A DNA stretch of 64,000 nucleotides from UBA668 sp963720695. GTDB taxonomy: Bacteria > Actinomycetota > Acidimicrobiia > Acidimicrobiales > Ilumatobacteraceae. The position numbers and the translations under genes were made by a program. The stretch covers positions 310,001-374,000 of the forward strand of contig CAVRGG010000001.1 of assembly GCA_963720695.1 (NCBI GenBank). The letters run 5' to 3'. Under the pieces are notes generated by a model that saw nothing but the letters and a program-made list of their open reading frames with translations, had not been told where the DNA came from and ran no database searches. This document shows positions 28,601-40,988 of this stretch, piece by piece. Positions within the stretch are counted from its first letter, which is position 1. Each line of letters starts with the position of its first letter.

Positions 28601-29971
28601 ATGTTCTCCACCGACCCCAGGGTGCTCGACGACATCGTCAAGGCGTACGACGTACGCGGCACCGTCCCCGACCAGATCAACACCGATGTCGCCTACGCGT
28701 TCGGTGTCGCCTTCGCCCGCTTCTGCGGAACCGGCCGCGTCCTCGTCGCTCGCGACATGCGTCCCTCTGGGCCCGAACTCGTCGACGCGTTCGCTCGCGG
28801 TGCGATGGAGCAGGGTGCCGACGTCGTCGACCTCGGCCTGGCCAGCACCGACCTCATGTACTTCGCTGCGGGCACGCTCGACGCGCCGGGAGCGATGTTC
28901 ACCGCGTCGCACAACCCGGCGCAGTACAACGGCATCAAGTTCTGCCTCGCCGGGGCCAAGGCCGTCGGTCAGGACACCGGGCTCGACACGGTGAAGGGGA
29001 TCGCCGTCGACGTGCTCGACGGGCGGGCGCCGCTGCCGGCGGCGACGCCGGGCTCGATGAGCTCACGCAACCTGCTCGAGGCGTTCGCCGATCACGTGGT
29101 CTCCTTCGTCGATGTGAGCGCGATCCGGCCGCTGCGCGTCGTGGCCGACACCGCGAACGGCATGGGGGGCCTCGTGGTTCCCGCTGTGTTCGAGCGGCTG
29201 CCGCAGATCACGCTCGAGGTGATGTTCGGCGAACTCGACGGCACCTTCCCGAACCACCCGGCCGATCCGTTGCAACCCGCCAACCAACGCGATCTGCAGG
29301 CCCGCGTCGTCGCCGGTGGCTTCGACCTCGGGCTCGCCTTCGATGGCGACGCCGACCGGGTGTTCGTCGTCGACGAGGGCGGTCGCGGGTTGAGCGGTTC
29401 GACCACCACGGCGATTCTCGCCGCCGGCATCCTGCGGACCAACCCTGGTGCGACCATCCTGTACAACCTGATCTGCTCGCGGGCGGTCCCCGAGGTGATC
29501 CGTGAGCACGGCGGCGTGCCCGTGCGCACCAAGGTCGGGCACTCGTTCATCAAGGAGCAGATGCTCCAGACCGGCGCCGTCTTCGGCGGCGAGCACTCGG
29601 CGCACTACTACTTCCTCAAGAACTTCCGAGCGGACAGCGGCCTCATCGCCAGCGTCACCATGCTCAACGAGATCAGCCGCGCCAACACGGATCTCTCCGT
29701 GCTCCGCAAGCCGTTCGAGCGCTACTCGAGCAGCGGCGAGATCAACACGCACGTCGACGACACCCAGGTCGTGATCGACCGCGTGGCTCACGAGTTCGCC
29801 GGGTCTTCGATGGACCACCTCGACGGCCTCACCGTGGACTGCGGCGCGTGGTGGTTCAACCTGCGCCCGTCGAACACCGAACCGCTGCTGCGCCTCAACC
29901 TCGAGGCACCGAACCGCGACGAGTGCGACCAGCACGTGGCCGAGCTCCTCGCCCTCATCACGAGCATCTGA
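28601..29971 (+). CDS. manB: Phosphomannomutase / phosphoglucomutase
   Basis: A 456-residue alpha-D-phosphohexomutase that interconverts mannose-6-phosphate and mannose-1-phosphate, and possibly the glucose pair. The order of family motifs is intact: AYDVRG, the phosphoserine loop TASHNP near 106-111, the magnesium loop DGDADR near 248-253, the sugar-specificity loop GEHSAHYYF (GEMSAHHYF in classic enzymes), and the phosphate-binding RPSNTEPLLR. It supplies mannose-1-phosphate for GDP-mannose and so for the GDP-fucose branch in this window. The Trm112-like gene follows 11 bases later. Confidence 0.93.
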   Translation: MFSTDPRVLDDIVKAYDVRGTVPDQINTDVAYAFGVAFARFCGTGRVLVARDMRPSGPELVDAFARGAMEQGADVVDLGLASTDLMYFAAGTLDAPGAMFTASHNPAQYNGIKFCLAGAKAVGQDTGLDTVKGIAVDVLDGRAPLPAATPGSMSSRNLLEAFADHVVSFVDVSAIRPLRVVADTANGMGGLVVPAVFERLPQITLEVMFGELDGTFPNHPADPLQPANQRDLQARVVAGGFDLGLAFDGDADRVFVVDEGGRGLSGSTTTAILAAGILRTNPGATILYNLICSRAVPEVIREHGGVPVRTKVGHSFIKEQMLQTGAVFGGEHSAHYYFLKNFRADSGLIASVTMLNEISRANTDLSVLRKPFERYSSSGEINTHVDDTQVVIDRVAHEFAGSSMDHLDGLTVDCGAWWFNLRPSNTEPLLRLNLEAPNRDECDQHVAELLALITSI

Positions 29972-29976
29972 AGGGG
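29971..29976 (+). promoter_or_regulatory. Shine-Dalgarno AAGGGG for the Trm112-like gene
   Basis: AAGGGG begins on the last base of the manB stop codon and ends 6 bases before ATG 29983. It is an example of SD-driven starts inside operons. Confidence 0.6.
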
Positions 29977-29982
29977 AATCGC

Positions 29983-30219
29983 ATGGCACTCGACGCACGC
30001 CTGCTGGCCGTGTTGGCCTGTCCGGTCGACAAGGGTCCGCTGTACTACCTCGGCGACGACGAGGGCCTCTACAACCCGCGGCTCCATCGGCGCTACGTCG
30101 TGCGCGACGGCATCCCGGTGATGCTGCCCGACGAGGCCATCGAGGTGGCCGCGGCCGATGCCGAGGCGCTCGACGCCCGGATCGCTGCCGGTGAGCTCCT
30201 GCCGACGTTCGGTGCCTGA
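29983..30219 (+). CDS. Trm112-like small protein lacking the zinc cysteines
   Basis: A 78-residue Trm112-family protein. The family normally binds zinc and activates methyltransferases. Conserved parts are LLAVLACPVDKGPLYY, RRYVVRDGIPVMLPDEA and an acidic helical end. Of the four zinc cysteines only the first (Cys13) remains: CPxC is CPVD, and the second pair is replaced by NPRLHRRY, so it probably does not bind zinc. It forms an operon with manB, the order found across actinobacteria. Its start is fixed by a good ribosome site 6 bases upstream. Confidence 0.85.
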   Translation: MALDARLLAVLACPVDKGPLYYLGDDEGLYNPRLHRRYVVRDGIPVMLPDEAIEVAAADAEALDARIAAGELLPTFGA

Positions 30220-30243
30220 CCTGTCCTCGGAACGGTCGGCTGG

Positions 30244-30249
30244 TAGCGT
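30244..30249 (+). promoter_or_regulatory. Possible -10 box TAGCGT
   Basis: TAGCGT lies 57 bases before ATG 30307. It would give a leader of about 50 bases without a strong Shine-Dalgarno sequence. Confidence 0.3.
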
Positions 30250-30306
30250 GCCCCTCGGGCGCGACGGTCAGACCACACGAGTGGTGATCGAGAGAATGGT
30301 GTTCGC

Positions 30307-31782
30307 ATGAAGTTGTCAGCTGTCGTACGACGAGGCGTGTCCGTGGCCATCCTGGCTGCCGCAGTCGCCGTGGTACCGGGCACCTCGGTCTCGCCGGTGA
30401 GCGCGGCATGCACGCTGTGCGCCGGTGGCGAGTACCACACGGTCGCCCCTGTCCGCATCTTCGATTCGCGGTCCATCTACACCGACCCGCTCAACCCGGA
30501 TGCGCCGCCGACGGCCATCAACGACGTGCCGCCGCTCGGTCGCAAGCCGCTCGCGCAGAGCGTGCCCACCTTCAACGTCGACCTGCTGGGTCTCGGCAAC
30601 GCGAACTTCGTCAACCCGTGGCTGCCCGACGGCGTGGTCTCCAGCGACGTGCTCGCGGTCGTCGCCAGCGTCACCATCGTGGCGCCGAACCAGAAGGGGC
30701 ACGTACGCGCCTACGCCACCGGCTCACCGTCGACGACCGCGATCCTGAACTTCCGGGCCCTGCAGAACGTGCCCAACCTCGCCGTGCTGCGGCCGAACGC
30801 GAGCGGACAGCTCACCTTCGGCCTCTACGGTGCGGCGAACGGCAGCGCCGACATCGTCGTCGACGTCTACGGATGGTTCAGCACCAGCACGTACGTCGAT
30901 CAGGCCACCGGTGAGGCCGGCGCGCGTGGCGCTCGCCTGATCCCCGTCGACCCGGCCCGCATCCTCGACACGCGCGACGCCGGCTTCTCGCCCATCGGGG
31001 ACGGTGCGACGCTCGACCTTCCGGTGCGGGGCAAGGCGACCACCACGGGCGGGACCGCACCCGTGCCGACCAACTCGAACATCGTCGGTGTCGTGCTGAA
31101 CGTCACCGCCGTGCGACCCACGGGCAACACGTTCGTGTCCGTGCTGCCCGAGTCGCCGAGCGGCATCCCGACCACGTCCAACCTCAACGTCACCCCCACC
31201 GCCGTCAAGGCGAACCTCGTCATCGTGCCGCTCAGTGCTGACGGCCACGTCTTCATCTACAACCACCGCGGGAACACCGACGTGGTGGTCGACGTCATGG
31301 GCTACCTGCGCAACGGCGATTCCGAGGCCACGCGCATGGGCCGTGTGATCCCGCTCACCACGCCGTTCCGGGCCTTCGACACCCGCCAGGTCCCCTTCGG
31401 CGGCGTGCCGCTCGGGCCGGCGCAGTCCGAGGACTGGAGCTTCGCCTCGTTCGCCGGCAGCGTGAACGTCGGTGGGGTGTCCGTGGGCAACCAGTTGGGT
31501 CTGCTCGGCAACCTCACCAACGCCGGTCTCACCCGCCAGAACGTCTACGTGTCGGTCGAGCCCAGCTACCTCACGGTGTATCCCACCCCGGCCACACCGT
31601 CGGGGCCGCCGCTGATCGCGAACCTCAACAGCGTGGAGAACTCCGGCGCACCACTCACGCCGAACCCCGTTCCCAACATGGCGCTGGTGAAGTACGGGGC
31701 CAATCAGACCATCCGCGTCTACAACTTCCGCGGGTACGCGCACTACCTGCTCGACGTGAGTGCCGTGGTGTTGAACGACTGA
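30307..31782 (+). CDS. Secreted protein made of three DTR repeats
   Basis: A 491-residue exported protein. The signal peptide (KLSAVVRRGVSVAILAAAVAVV... ending VSAA) is followed by three repeats of 140-150 residues. Each starts like APVRIFDSR, DPARILDTR or TPFRAFDTR. The first two end in VVDVYGWF and VVDVMGYL; the last ends in LLDVSAVV. This is the same module as the C-terminal tail of the SpoIID-family protein at 14345, but without its cysteine pairs. There is no catalytic domain, so it may be a surface-binding or matrix protein. CTLC after the signal peptide is the only cysteine pair. Confidence 0.78.
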   Translation: MKLSAVVRRGVSVAILAAAVAVVPGTSVSPVSAACTLCAGGEYHTVAPVRIFDSRSIYTDPLNPDAPPTAINDVPPLGRKPLAQSVPTFNVDLLGLGNANFVNPWLPDGVVSSDVLAVVASVTIVAPNQKGHVRAYATGSPSTTAILNFRALQNVPNLAVLRPNASGQLTFGLYGAANGSADIVVDVYGWFSTSTYVDQATGEAGARGARLIPVDPARILDTRDAGFSPIGDGATLDLPVRGKATTTGGTAPVPTNSNIVGVVLNVTAVRPTGNTFVSVLPESPSGIPTTSNLNVTPTAVKANLVIVPLSADGHVFIYNHRGNTDVVVDVMGYLRNGDSEATRMGRVIPLTTPFRAFDTRQVPFGGVPLGPAQSEDWSFASFAGSVNVGGVSVGNQLGLLGNLTNAGLTRQNVYVSVEPSYLTVYPTPATPSGPPLIANLNSVENSGAPLTPNPVPNMALVKYGANQTIRVYNFRGYAHYLLDVSAVVLND

Positions 31783-31787
31783 TGGCC

Positions 31788-31793
31788 TAGGCT
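31788..31793 (+). promoter_or_regulatory. -10 box TAGGCT and 5' leader of ahcY
   Basis: TAGGCT would start a leader of about 78 bases before ahcY, containing the small hairpin AGCCC-TGTTC-GGGCT at 31796-31810. I see no match to the SAH or SAM riboswitch cores. Confidence 0.4.
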
Positions 31794-31864
31794 GGAGCCC
31801 TGTTCGGGCTGATCAGAGAGCTGCCAGTTGGCACCGGCCCGGTTCCCATCCCGTCACTGTTCCC

Positions 31865-31870
31865 GGAGGA
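31865..31870 (+). promoter_or_regulatory. Shine-Dalgarno GGAGGA of ahcY
   Basis: A strong GGAGGA 7 bases before ATG 31878, one of few strong sites at a first gene in this window. Confidence 0.65.
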
Positions 31871-31877
31871 ACCAACC

Positions 31878-33341
<1,464 letters not shown>

Positions 33342-33349
33342 GAGGTGCT

Positions 33350-33380
33350 GCGGCCGCCGGGGCACACCCCGTGCGGCCGC
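33350..33380. terminator. Hairpin terminator between ahcY and the YczE-like gene
   Basis: GCGGCCGCCGGGG-CACA-CCCCGTGCGGCCGC forms a 13-bp stem with one bulged T. It starts 9 bases after the ahcY stop and sits between two convergent genes, so it can serve both strands. No T-run follows. Confidence 0.6.
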
Positions 33381-33386
33381 GGTCGC

Positions 33387-34013
33387 TCAGTGGGCGGTGG
33401 CGAGGACCGTGAGGTCGTCCTTCGGGCGCAGGCGGGGGAGGAAGATCTGCACGAGCGGACCGATGCCGAAGGTGAAGGCCACCGTGCCGACGCCGATCGA
33501 GCCTCCGAGCACGAGGCCGACCGCGAGGACGACCAGTTCGAGTCCGGTGCGGGCGACGCGCACGCTGACGTTGCGTTTCGCGAGGCCCAGCATCAGGCCG
33601 TCGCGCGGCCCCGGGCCGAGGCCGGCACCGATGTAGAGGCCGGACCCGATGGCGATGGCGAGGAGTCCACCGAGCATGTACGGCACGCGGAGCACGAGGA
33701 GCTCGGTGTGGGGCATGTGGTCGCTCACCAGGAACACCACGAGGCCGATCTCGATGGCGTTGAGGACCGTCCCCCACCCCATGCGTTCACGGAGCGGGAT
33801 CCAGAGCAGCAGGATGAACACGCCCGTGATCTCGATGACGATGCCCACGGGAATGCCCGTGCGTCGGCTCACGCCCTGGTGGAACACGTCCCAGGGCGCC
33901 ACGCCGAGCTCGGCGGCGAGGAACATGCTGATGCCCAGCCCGAAGAGGGCGAGCCCGAGGACGCAGCGCACGACCCGTTCGGTCAAGCGGTCAGGGGGGA
34001 GTGGGAGGAACAC
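33387..34013 (-). CDS. YczE/YyaS-family membrane protein
   Basis: A 208-residue integral membrane protein with five predicted helices, matching the YczE/YitT-type family: LGLALFGLGISMFLAAELGVAPWDVF, GLGPGPRDGLMLGLAKR and a helix-rich end (GVGTVAFTFGIGPLVQIF). The function is not known; relatives have been linked to transport or to modulating enzyme production. The GTG start is supported by TAGGTT 6 bases upstream. It converges on ahcY. Confidence 0.85.
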   Translation of the reverse strand: MFLPLPPDRLTERVVRCVLGLALFGLGISMFLAAELGVAPWDVFHQGVSRRTGIPVGIVIEITGVFILLLWIPLRERMGWGTVLNAIEIGLVVFLVSDHMPHTELLVLRVPYMLGGLLAIAIGSGLYIGAGLGPGPRDGLMLGLAKRNVSVRVARTGLELVVLAVGLVLGGSIGVGTVAFTFGIGPLVQIFLPRLRPKDDLTVLATAH

Positions 34014-34019
34014 GTGGCG

Positions 34020-34025
34020 AACCTA
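34020..34025 (-). promoter_or_regulatory. -10 box TAGGTT for the YczE-like gene
   Basis: TAGGTT on the minus strand, 6 bases before GTG 34013; leaderless type. Confidence 0.45.
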
Positions 34026-34064
34026 CCCGGATCTCTGTGACACCCCCCTGGTAGTTCTTGCACC

Positions 34065-34835
34065 ATGATCTTCAACGCCACGTGTGCGGGCTGCAACCAG
34101 CCCGGCGACACCCTCTGCCGTCGCTGTCGTTTCTCGCTCGCCAGCACTTCCATGTCCGTGGGCGACGGGGGAGTCCTCGCCGCGTTGCCGTTCGAGGGAG
34201 TGGCCCGCCAGCTGGTGCTCGGGCTCAAGTACCGCAATCGGCGCGGGGTCGCCCGCCACCTGGCCACGCTGATGGTTCGGCGGCTCCTCCTCGGCGAAGT
34301 CGACGTGGTCACGTGGGCGCCCACCAGCGCCGAGCGCGTTCGCGATCGGGGGTACGACCAGGCAGAGCTGCTCGCCCGGGCCGTCGCTCGCGAGCTGGGC
34401 GTGCCGTGCCGGCGACTCCTCTATCGCACCCATGGCACTCCACAGACCGGACACACCCGCGTCGAGCGTCTGCGCGGGCCGACGTTCCGCGGTCACGCAC
34501 CCCGCCGCGGGTTGCGAGTGCTGCTGGTCGATGACGTGGTCACCACCGGCGCCACGCTGGCCTCGGCACGCGATGCGTTGCTGCGTGCCGGGGTGGCGGA
34601 CGTGCGCTGCGTCGCCGCAGCGGCGACACCCGACGTCACGACGGCGGCCGTCGCTCAGCCGGCGGCCGGGTCCAGGCCGGCCCACTCTCGTACGGTCCGC
34701 ACCGCCGGCAGCGGGTCCTCGTCCACCAGCACGGCCCGAATGCCCACCGTCTCCGCGGCCCGCACGTTGGAGGGCACGTCGTCGAGGAACGCCGTACGCG
34801 ATGCGTCGGCGCCCAGTCTCGCCAGAGCGAGCTGA
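34065..34835 (+). CDS. ComF-family phosphoribosyltransferase-like protein with an extended tail
   Basis: A ComF-type protein. Zinc-ribbon cysteines (CAGCNQPGDTLCRRC) at 6-20 are followed by a phosphoribosyltransferase fold with GVARQLVLGLKYRNRR, RGYDQAELLARAVA and the PRPP loop VLLVDDVVTTGATLA near 148-162. ComF proteins support DNA uptake in competent bacteria, but in non-competent lineages the role is unclear. The homologous part ends near residue 195. The frame stays open for another 60 low-complexity residues, running 181 bp antisense into the HAD gene. That tail may be non-functional read-on after loss of the original stop. A possible TAGTTC box lies 7 bases before the ATG. Confidence 0.82.
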   Translation: MIFNATCAGCNQPGDTLCRRCRFSLASTSMSVGDGGVLAALPFEGVARQLVLGLKYRNRRGVARHLATLMVRRLLLGEVDVVTWAPTSAERVRDRGYDQAELLARAVARELGVPCRRLLYRTHGTPQTGHTRVERLRGPTFRGHAPRRGLRVLLVDDVVTTGATLASARDALLRAGVADVRCVAAAATPDVTTAAVAQPAAGSRPAHSRTVRTAGSGSSSTSTARMPTVSAARTLEGTSSRNAVRDASAPSLARAS

Positions 34836-35308
34836 TAGATCGCAGGGTTCGGTTTGCGAACGCCCACCTCGTGGCTGTCGACGATGTCGTCGAAGAGTTC
34901 GTCGAAGGGCAGCATCGAGCGCCACTGGTCCCGGAACTCGGCGACGTTGTTGGTCAGCACGCCCAGGCGCAGGCCCGCATCCTTCAGATCGCGGACGAGC
35001 TGCACCACGGGCTCGTTGACGACGAACTGGATCATCGGTGCACTGCCCGGCGGTGGTGTGGGCAGGTCGATGCCGGCCGCAACCAGCGCCTCCCGATTGA
35101 GCTGACGATTCTCCTGGAGCGTGATCTCCCCACGCTCCAGTCGGTGCCACGGGTGGTCGCCATCCTCGGCGTAATCGCCCACCAGGATCTTGATCACCTC
35201 GTCGGCGTTCGCGTCCGGGAAACGACGGGCGAAGTCGCTGTGCCGGCCATTGGCCGCGAGGACCCCACCGACGTCGAAGATCACCGTGTCCACCAGTCGA
35301 ACCTGCAT
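34655..35308 (-). CDS. HAD-superfamily hydrolase
   Basis: A 217-residue HAD phosphatase-like enzyme. The nucleophile motif is FDVGGVL at 11-17, so the usual acid/base Asp of DxD is Gly, as in the epoxide-hydrolase-N-terminal-like HAD group. LGVLTNN is motif II, GVRKPNPAIYQLAL holds the motif III Lys, and FLDDVPSNVRAAETVG is motif IV with its Asp pair. It has a helical cap. The substrate is unknown. CAGACT lies 7 bases before the ATG. Its 3' end overlaps the open tail of the ComF-like gene on the other strand. Confidence 0.88.
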   Translation of the reverse strand: MQVRLVDTVIFDVGGVLAANGRHSDFARRFPDANADEVIKILVGDYAEDGDHPWHRLERGEITLQENRQLNREALVAAGIDLPTPPPGSAPMIQFVVNEPVVQLVRDLKDAGLRLGVLTNNVAEFRDQWRSMLPFDELFDDIVDSHEVGVRKPNPAIYQLALARLGADASRTAFLDDVPSNVRAAETVGIRAVLVDEDPLPAVRTVREWAGLDPAAG

Positions 35309-35438
35309 CCGACCGAGTCTGCCCCGGCGTTGTCCGCCACCACGACCCGGCCGACGGTCATCACGACTCGAACCGTTGGGTGTGGGACTCGGACCGGGGC
35401 TGGGAGGGGCATGCCAAGGCTGGACGGAGGGGGGCCGG

Positions 35439-35444
35439 TAGGCT
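35439..35444 (+). promoter_or_regulatory. -10 box TAGGCT for secA
   Basis: TAGGCT-N10-ATG(35455), leaderless type. The rest of the 146-bp gap upstream holds no other feature I recognise. Confidence 0.45.
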
Positions 35445-35454
35445 TGCCACCCGC

Positions 35455-38250
<2,796 letters not shown>

Positions 38251-38268
38251 ACCGTTCACGAGCCCCAC

Positions 38269-39369
38269 ATGCGCGACTTCACCGATGACCTCAAGGACCT
38301 CCGGCGCCGCCTCGGCGAGGCCGAGAGCTACCTGAAGATCACTGCCAGCCGCGCCCGCCTGTCCGAGCTCGAGTTCGAGGTGGCCCGACCGGACCTGTGG
38401 GACGACCAGGAACTGGCGAAGAAGGTCAACACCGAGTACTCGAACGTGAAGGGCGACATCGACACGTTCGACTCGCTCACCGGCGAGCTCGACGACGTCG
38501 AGCTCCTTCACGAGATGGCCCGCGAGGTCGACGACGAGACCCAGGAGGCCGACATCCAGTCGGCGATCGACTCGATCGGCCGCCAGCTCCGCCAGCTCGA
38601 CCTGCGCAGCCTGTTCACCGGTGAACACGACGAGGTCGACTGCATCGTGCAGATCAATGCCAAGGACGGCGGCGTCGACGCCCAGGACTGGGCCGAGATC
38701 CTGCTGCGCATGTACAGCCGCTGGGCCGAGCGGCGTGGGTTCGGCATCACGATCGACGAAGTCAGTCAGGGCACCGAGGCCGGGATCATGTCGGCGGAGT
38801 TCACGCTCAGCGGCCGCTATGCGTACGGGCTGATGACCGGCGAGCGCGGCACCCACCGTCTGGTTCGGATCAGCCCGTTCGACAACCAGGGCCGCCGTCA
38901 GACCAGCTTCGCCGGGGTCCAGGTGTGGCCGGTGATGGACGCCCCCGACATCGAGATCAACGAGTCCGACATCGAGATGCAGGTGTTCCGGGCCAGCGGT
39001 GCCGGTGGACAGCACGTCAACAAGACCTCGTCGGCGGTTCGGCTGATCCACAAGCCGACCGGCCTGGTGGCCTCCAGCCAGGAGGAGCGCAGCCAGCTGC
39101 AGAACCGTGAGAAGGCGATGAACCGCCTGAAGGCGATGGTCGCGGCCAAGATCGAGGAAGAGCACGAAGCCGAACTGGCCAGCATCGCCGGCCGCCAGGC
39201 GCAGGTGGGCTGGGGCAGCCAGATCCGCTCCTACGTGGTCCAGCCCTACCAGATGGTCAAGGACCTCCGCACCGAGGTCGAGACCAGCCAGATCGACGCA
39301 GTGCTCGACGGCGACATCGACGAGTTCATGGAGGGCTACCTCCGCTGGCGACGGCGAGAAGCCGAGTGA
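38269..39369 (+). CDS. prfB: Peptide chain release factor 2
   Basis: A 366-residue class I release factor that reads UGA and UAA stops. GAGGQHVNKTSSAVRL at about 242-257 contains the GGQ motif that triggers peptidyl-tRNA hydrolysis. The stop-reading segment corresponds to the SPF motif, seen in RISPFDNQGRRQTSF. The frame is open throughout, so it does not use the autoregulatory internal UGA frameshift known from E. coli prfB. It lies between secA and ftsE, a common actinobacterial order. Confidence 0.96.
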   Translation: MRDFTDDLKDLRRRLGEAESYLKITASRARLSELEFEVARPDLWDDQELAKKVNTEYSNVKGDIDTFDSLTGELDDVELLHEMAREVDDETQEADIQSAIDSIGRQLRQLDLRSLFTGEHDEVDCIVQINAKDGGVDAQDWAEILLRMYSRWAERRGFGITIDEVSQGTEAGIMSAEFTLSGRYAYGLMTGERGTHRLVRISPFDNQGRRQTSFAGVQVWPVMDAPDIEINESDIEMQVFRASGAGGQHVNKTSSAVRLIHKPTGLVASSQEERSQLQNREKAMNRLKAMVAAKIEEEHEAELASIAGRQAQVGWGSQIRSYVVQPYQMVKDLRTEVETSQIDAVLDGDIDEFMEGYLRWRRREAE

Positions 39370-39375
39370 CTGGGA

Positions 39376-39381
39376 TACGGT
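39376..39381 (+). promoter_or_regulatory. -10 box TACGGT for ftsEX
   Basis: TACGGT-N10-ATG(39392) in the 22-bp gap after prfB, leaderless type. Confidence 0.4.
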
Positions 39382-39391
39382 TGAGCGCTCC

Positions 39392-40069
39392 ATGATCAAG
39401 CTCGAGAACGTCACCAAGACCTACAGCACGGAGGTCACCGCGCTCCGCGACGCCAGCTTCGATGTGGCGAAGGCGGAGTTCGTGTTCCTCGTCGGTCCGT
39501 CCGGCTCTGGCAAGAGCACGCTGCTGCGGATGATGAACCGCCAGGAGCGCCCGGAGAAGGGCGCGGTGTGGGTCGCCGGTCGGAACATCAACGAGATGCC
39601 CGACAGCAAGGTGCCGCACCTGCGCCGCAACATCGGCAACATCTTCCAGGACTACAAGCTGCTCACCAACAAGACGGTCCACGAGAACGTCGCCTTCGCC
39701 CTCGAGGTGATCGGCCGGCCCCGGCACGTGATCCGCCAGCAGGTCCCTGCGGTGCTCGACCTCGTCGGCCTCGGCGGCAAGCAGGACCGGTTCCCCCACC
39801 AGCTGTCCGGCGGTGAGCAGCAGCGTGTGTCCATCGCCCGAGCGTTCGTCAACCGCCCGCTGATCCTGCTGGCCGACGAGCCGACGGGCAACCTCGACCC
39901 CGCCACGGGCGAGGGCATCATGCGGCTGCTCGATCGCATCAACAAGACCGGCACCACCGTGGTCATGGCCACGCACGACCAACGCATCGTGAACATGATG
40001 CGCAAGCGAGTCATCCAGCTCGACCGAGGCGTCATCGTGCGCGACCAGGCCCGAGGTGTCTACGAATGA
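39392..40069 (+). CDS. ftsE: Cell-division ATP-binding protein FtsE
   Basis: A 225-residue ABC ATPase that with FtsX controls peptidoglycan hydrolases at the division site. GPSGSGKST at about 36-44 is Walker A, the Q-loop is in NIFQDYKLL, the signature is LSGGEQQRVSIARA, and LLADEPTGNLDP is Walker B with its catalytic Glu. MATHDQ is the H-loop. Its end overlaps the ftsX start by ATGA. Confidence 0.96.
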   Translation: MIKLENVTKTYSTEVTALRDASFDVAKAEFVFLVGPSGSGKSTLLRMMNRQERPEKGAVWVAGRNINEMPDSKVPHLRRNIGNIFQDYKLLTNKTVHENVAFALEVIGRPRHVIRQQVPAVLDLVGLGGKQDRFPHQLSGGEQQRVSIARAFVNRPLILLADEPTGNLDPATGEGIMRLLDRINKTGTTVVMATHDQRIVNMMRKRVIQLDRGVIVRDQARGVYE

Positions 40070-40966
40070 TCTCCCGCCTGCGCTACACCCTTCGTGAGAT
40101 GTGGGCGAGCATGTCTCGCAACAAGACGCTCACCGCGGCCACGGTGATCACCTCGACGATCTCGTTGTTGCTCTTCGGCCTCACCCTGCTCATCCAGCGC
40201 GGCTTCGACAACCAGCTCAAGCTGTGGACCGGTGGGGTCGAGATGATCGTGTACGTCAAGCACGGCGCCGATGCCACCCAGATCGAGCTGATCCGTGGCG
40301 AGCTCGAGCGTCAGGACACGGTGATCGAGTCCGTCGACTACTGCGACGAGACCTGTTCGCAGGACGTCGCCAACACGCTGTTCGCCGGCGACCCCGACAC
40401 GCTCGAGCAGTTGGCGCTCAAGATCCCGTCGTTCTTCAAGGTCAGCCCGATCGACAAGAACAGCGGCGAAGTGCTGCGGTCGCTGAAGGACACCTTCAAA
40501 CAACTCCCCAACGTGATCGACGTCCGAACACCGGACCAACAGGTCGAAGTGCTCAGCCAATTGAAGGGCTTCTTCGGTGTGCGCACGCTGGTGATCGCGG
40601 GCGGGTTGCTCGCCGCGTCTGCATTGCTGATCTGGAACACCATTCGCACCGCGATGTTCGCCGCGCCGTCGAGAGATCGAGGTGATGAAGTTGGTCGGGG
40701 CCACCAACTGGTTCATCCGACTTCCGTTCATGCTCGAGGGACTCCTGCAGGGCATCGCCGGCGCGCTGCTCGGCGGTCTGTTCATGCTGCTCATCAACCG
40801 GGACTGGACCAACGGCGTGCGCGCGTTCCCGGTGAGCTCGGGGCTGGAGGGCTTCGTGGTCACCGATGGCTACCCGTACACGGTGTGGCTCATCATGATC
40901 CTGGTCGGCGCGTTCGTCGGCGCCGTCGGGTCGGGCACCGCGGCGTCCAAGTTCTTGGACGTGTAG
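40066..40966 (+). pseudogene. ftsX: Cell-division membrane protein FtsX, frameshifted
   Basis: The FtsX reading frame is complete in content but shifted once. Frame one covers the cytoplasmic N-terminus, first helix (TLTAATVITSTISLLLFGLTLL), extracellular domain and second helix up to NTIRTAMFA. The conserved RRREIEVMKLVGATNWFIRLPFMLEG continues in the next frame, then two more helices to the end. One extra G near 40663 (TTCGCCGCGCCGT instead of TTCGCCCGCCGT) explains it. Because FtsEX is important for division, and the rest is perfectly conserved, a sequencing or assembly error is more likely than a true loss. Confidence 0.85.
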
Positions 40967-40975
40967 CGGCCGCCG

Positions 40976-40981
40976 TAGCGT
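40976..40981 (+). promoter_or_regulatory. -10 box TAGCGT
   Basis: TAGCGT-N7-ATG(40989) for the enoyl-CoA hydratase gene, leaderless type. Confidence 0.45.
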
Positions 40982-40988
40982 CGGCCCC

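Noticed and set aside
31783..31877. SAH or SAM riboswitch in the ahcY leader
   Set aside because: The leader has only a small AGCCC/GGGCT hairpin and a good Shine-Dalgarno sequence. I could not place the conserved core of the SAH, SAM-I, SAM-II or SAM-IV classes.
38269..39369. Possible programmed frameshift in prfB
   Set aside because: The prfB frame is open from start to stop; there is no internal UGA near codon 25, so the E. coli-type autoregulation is absent.
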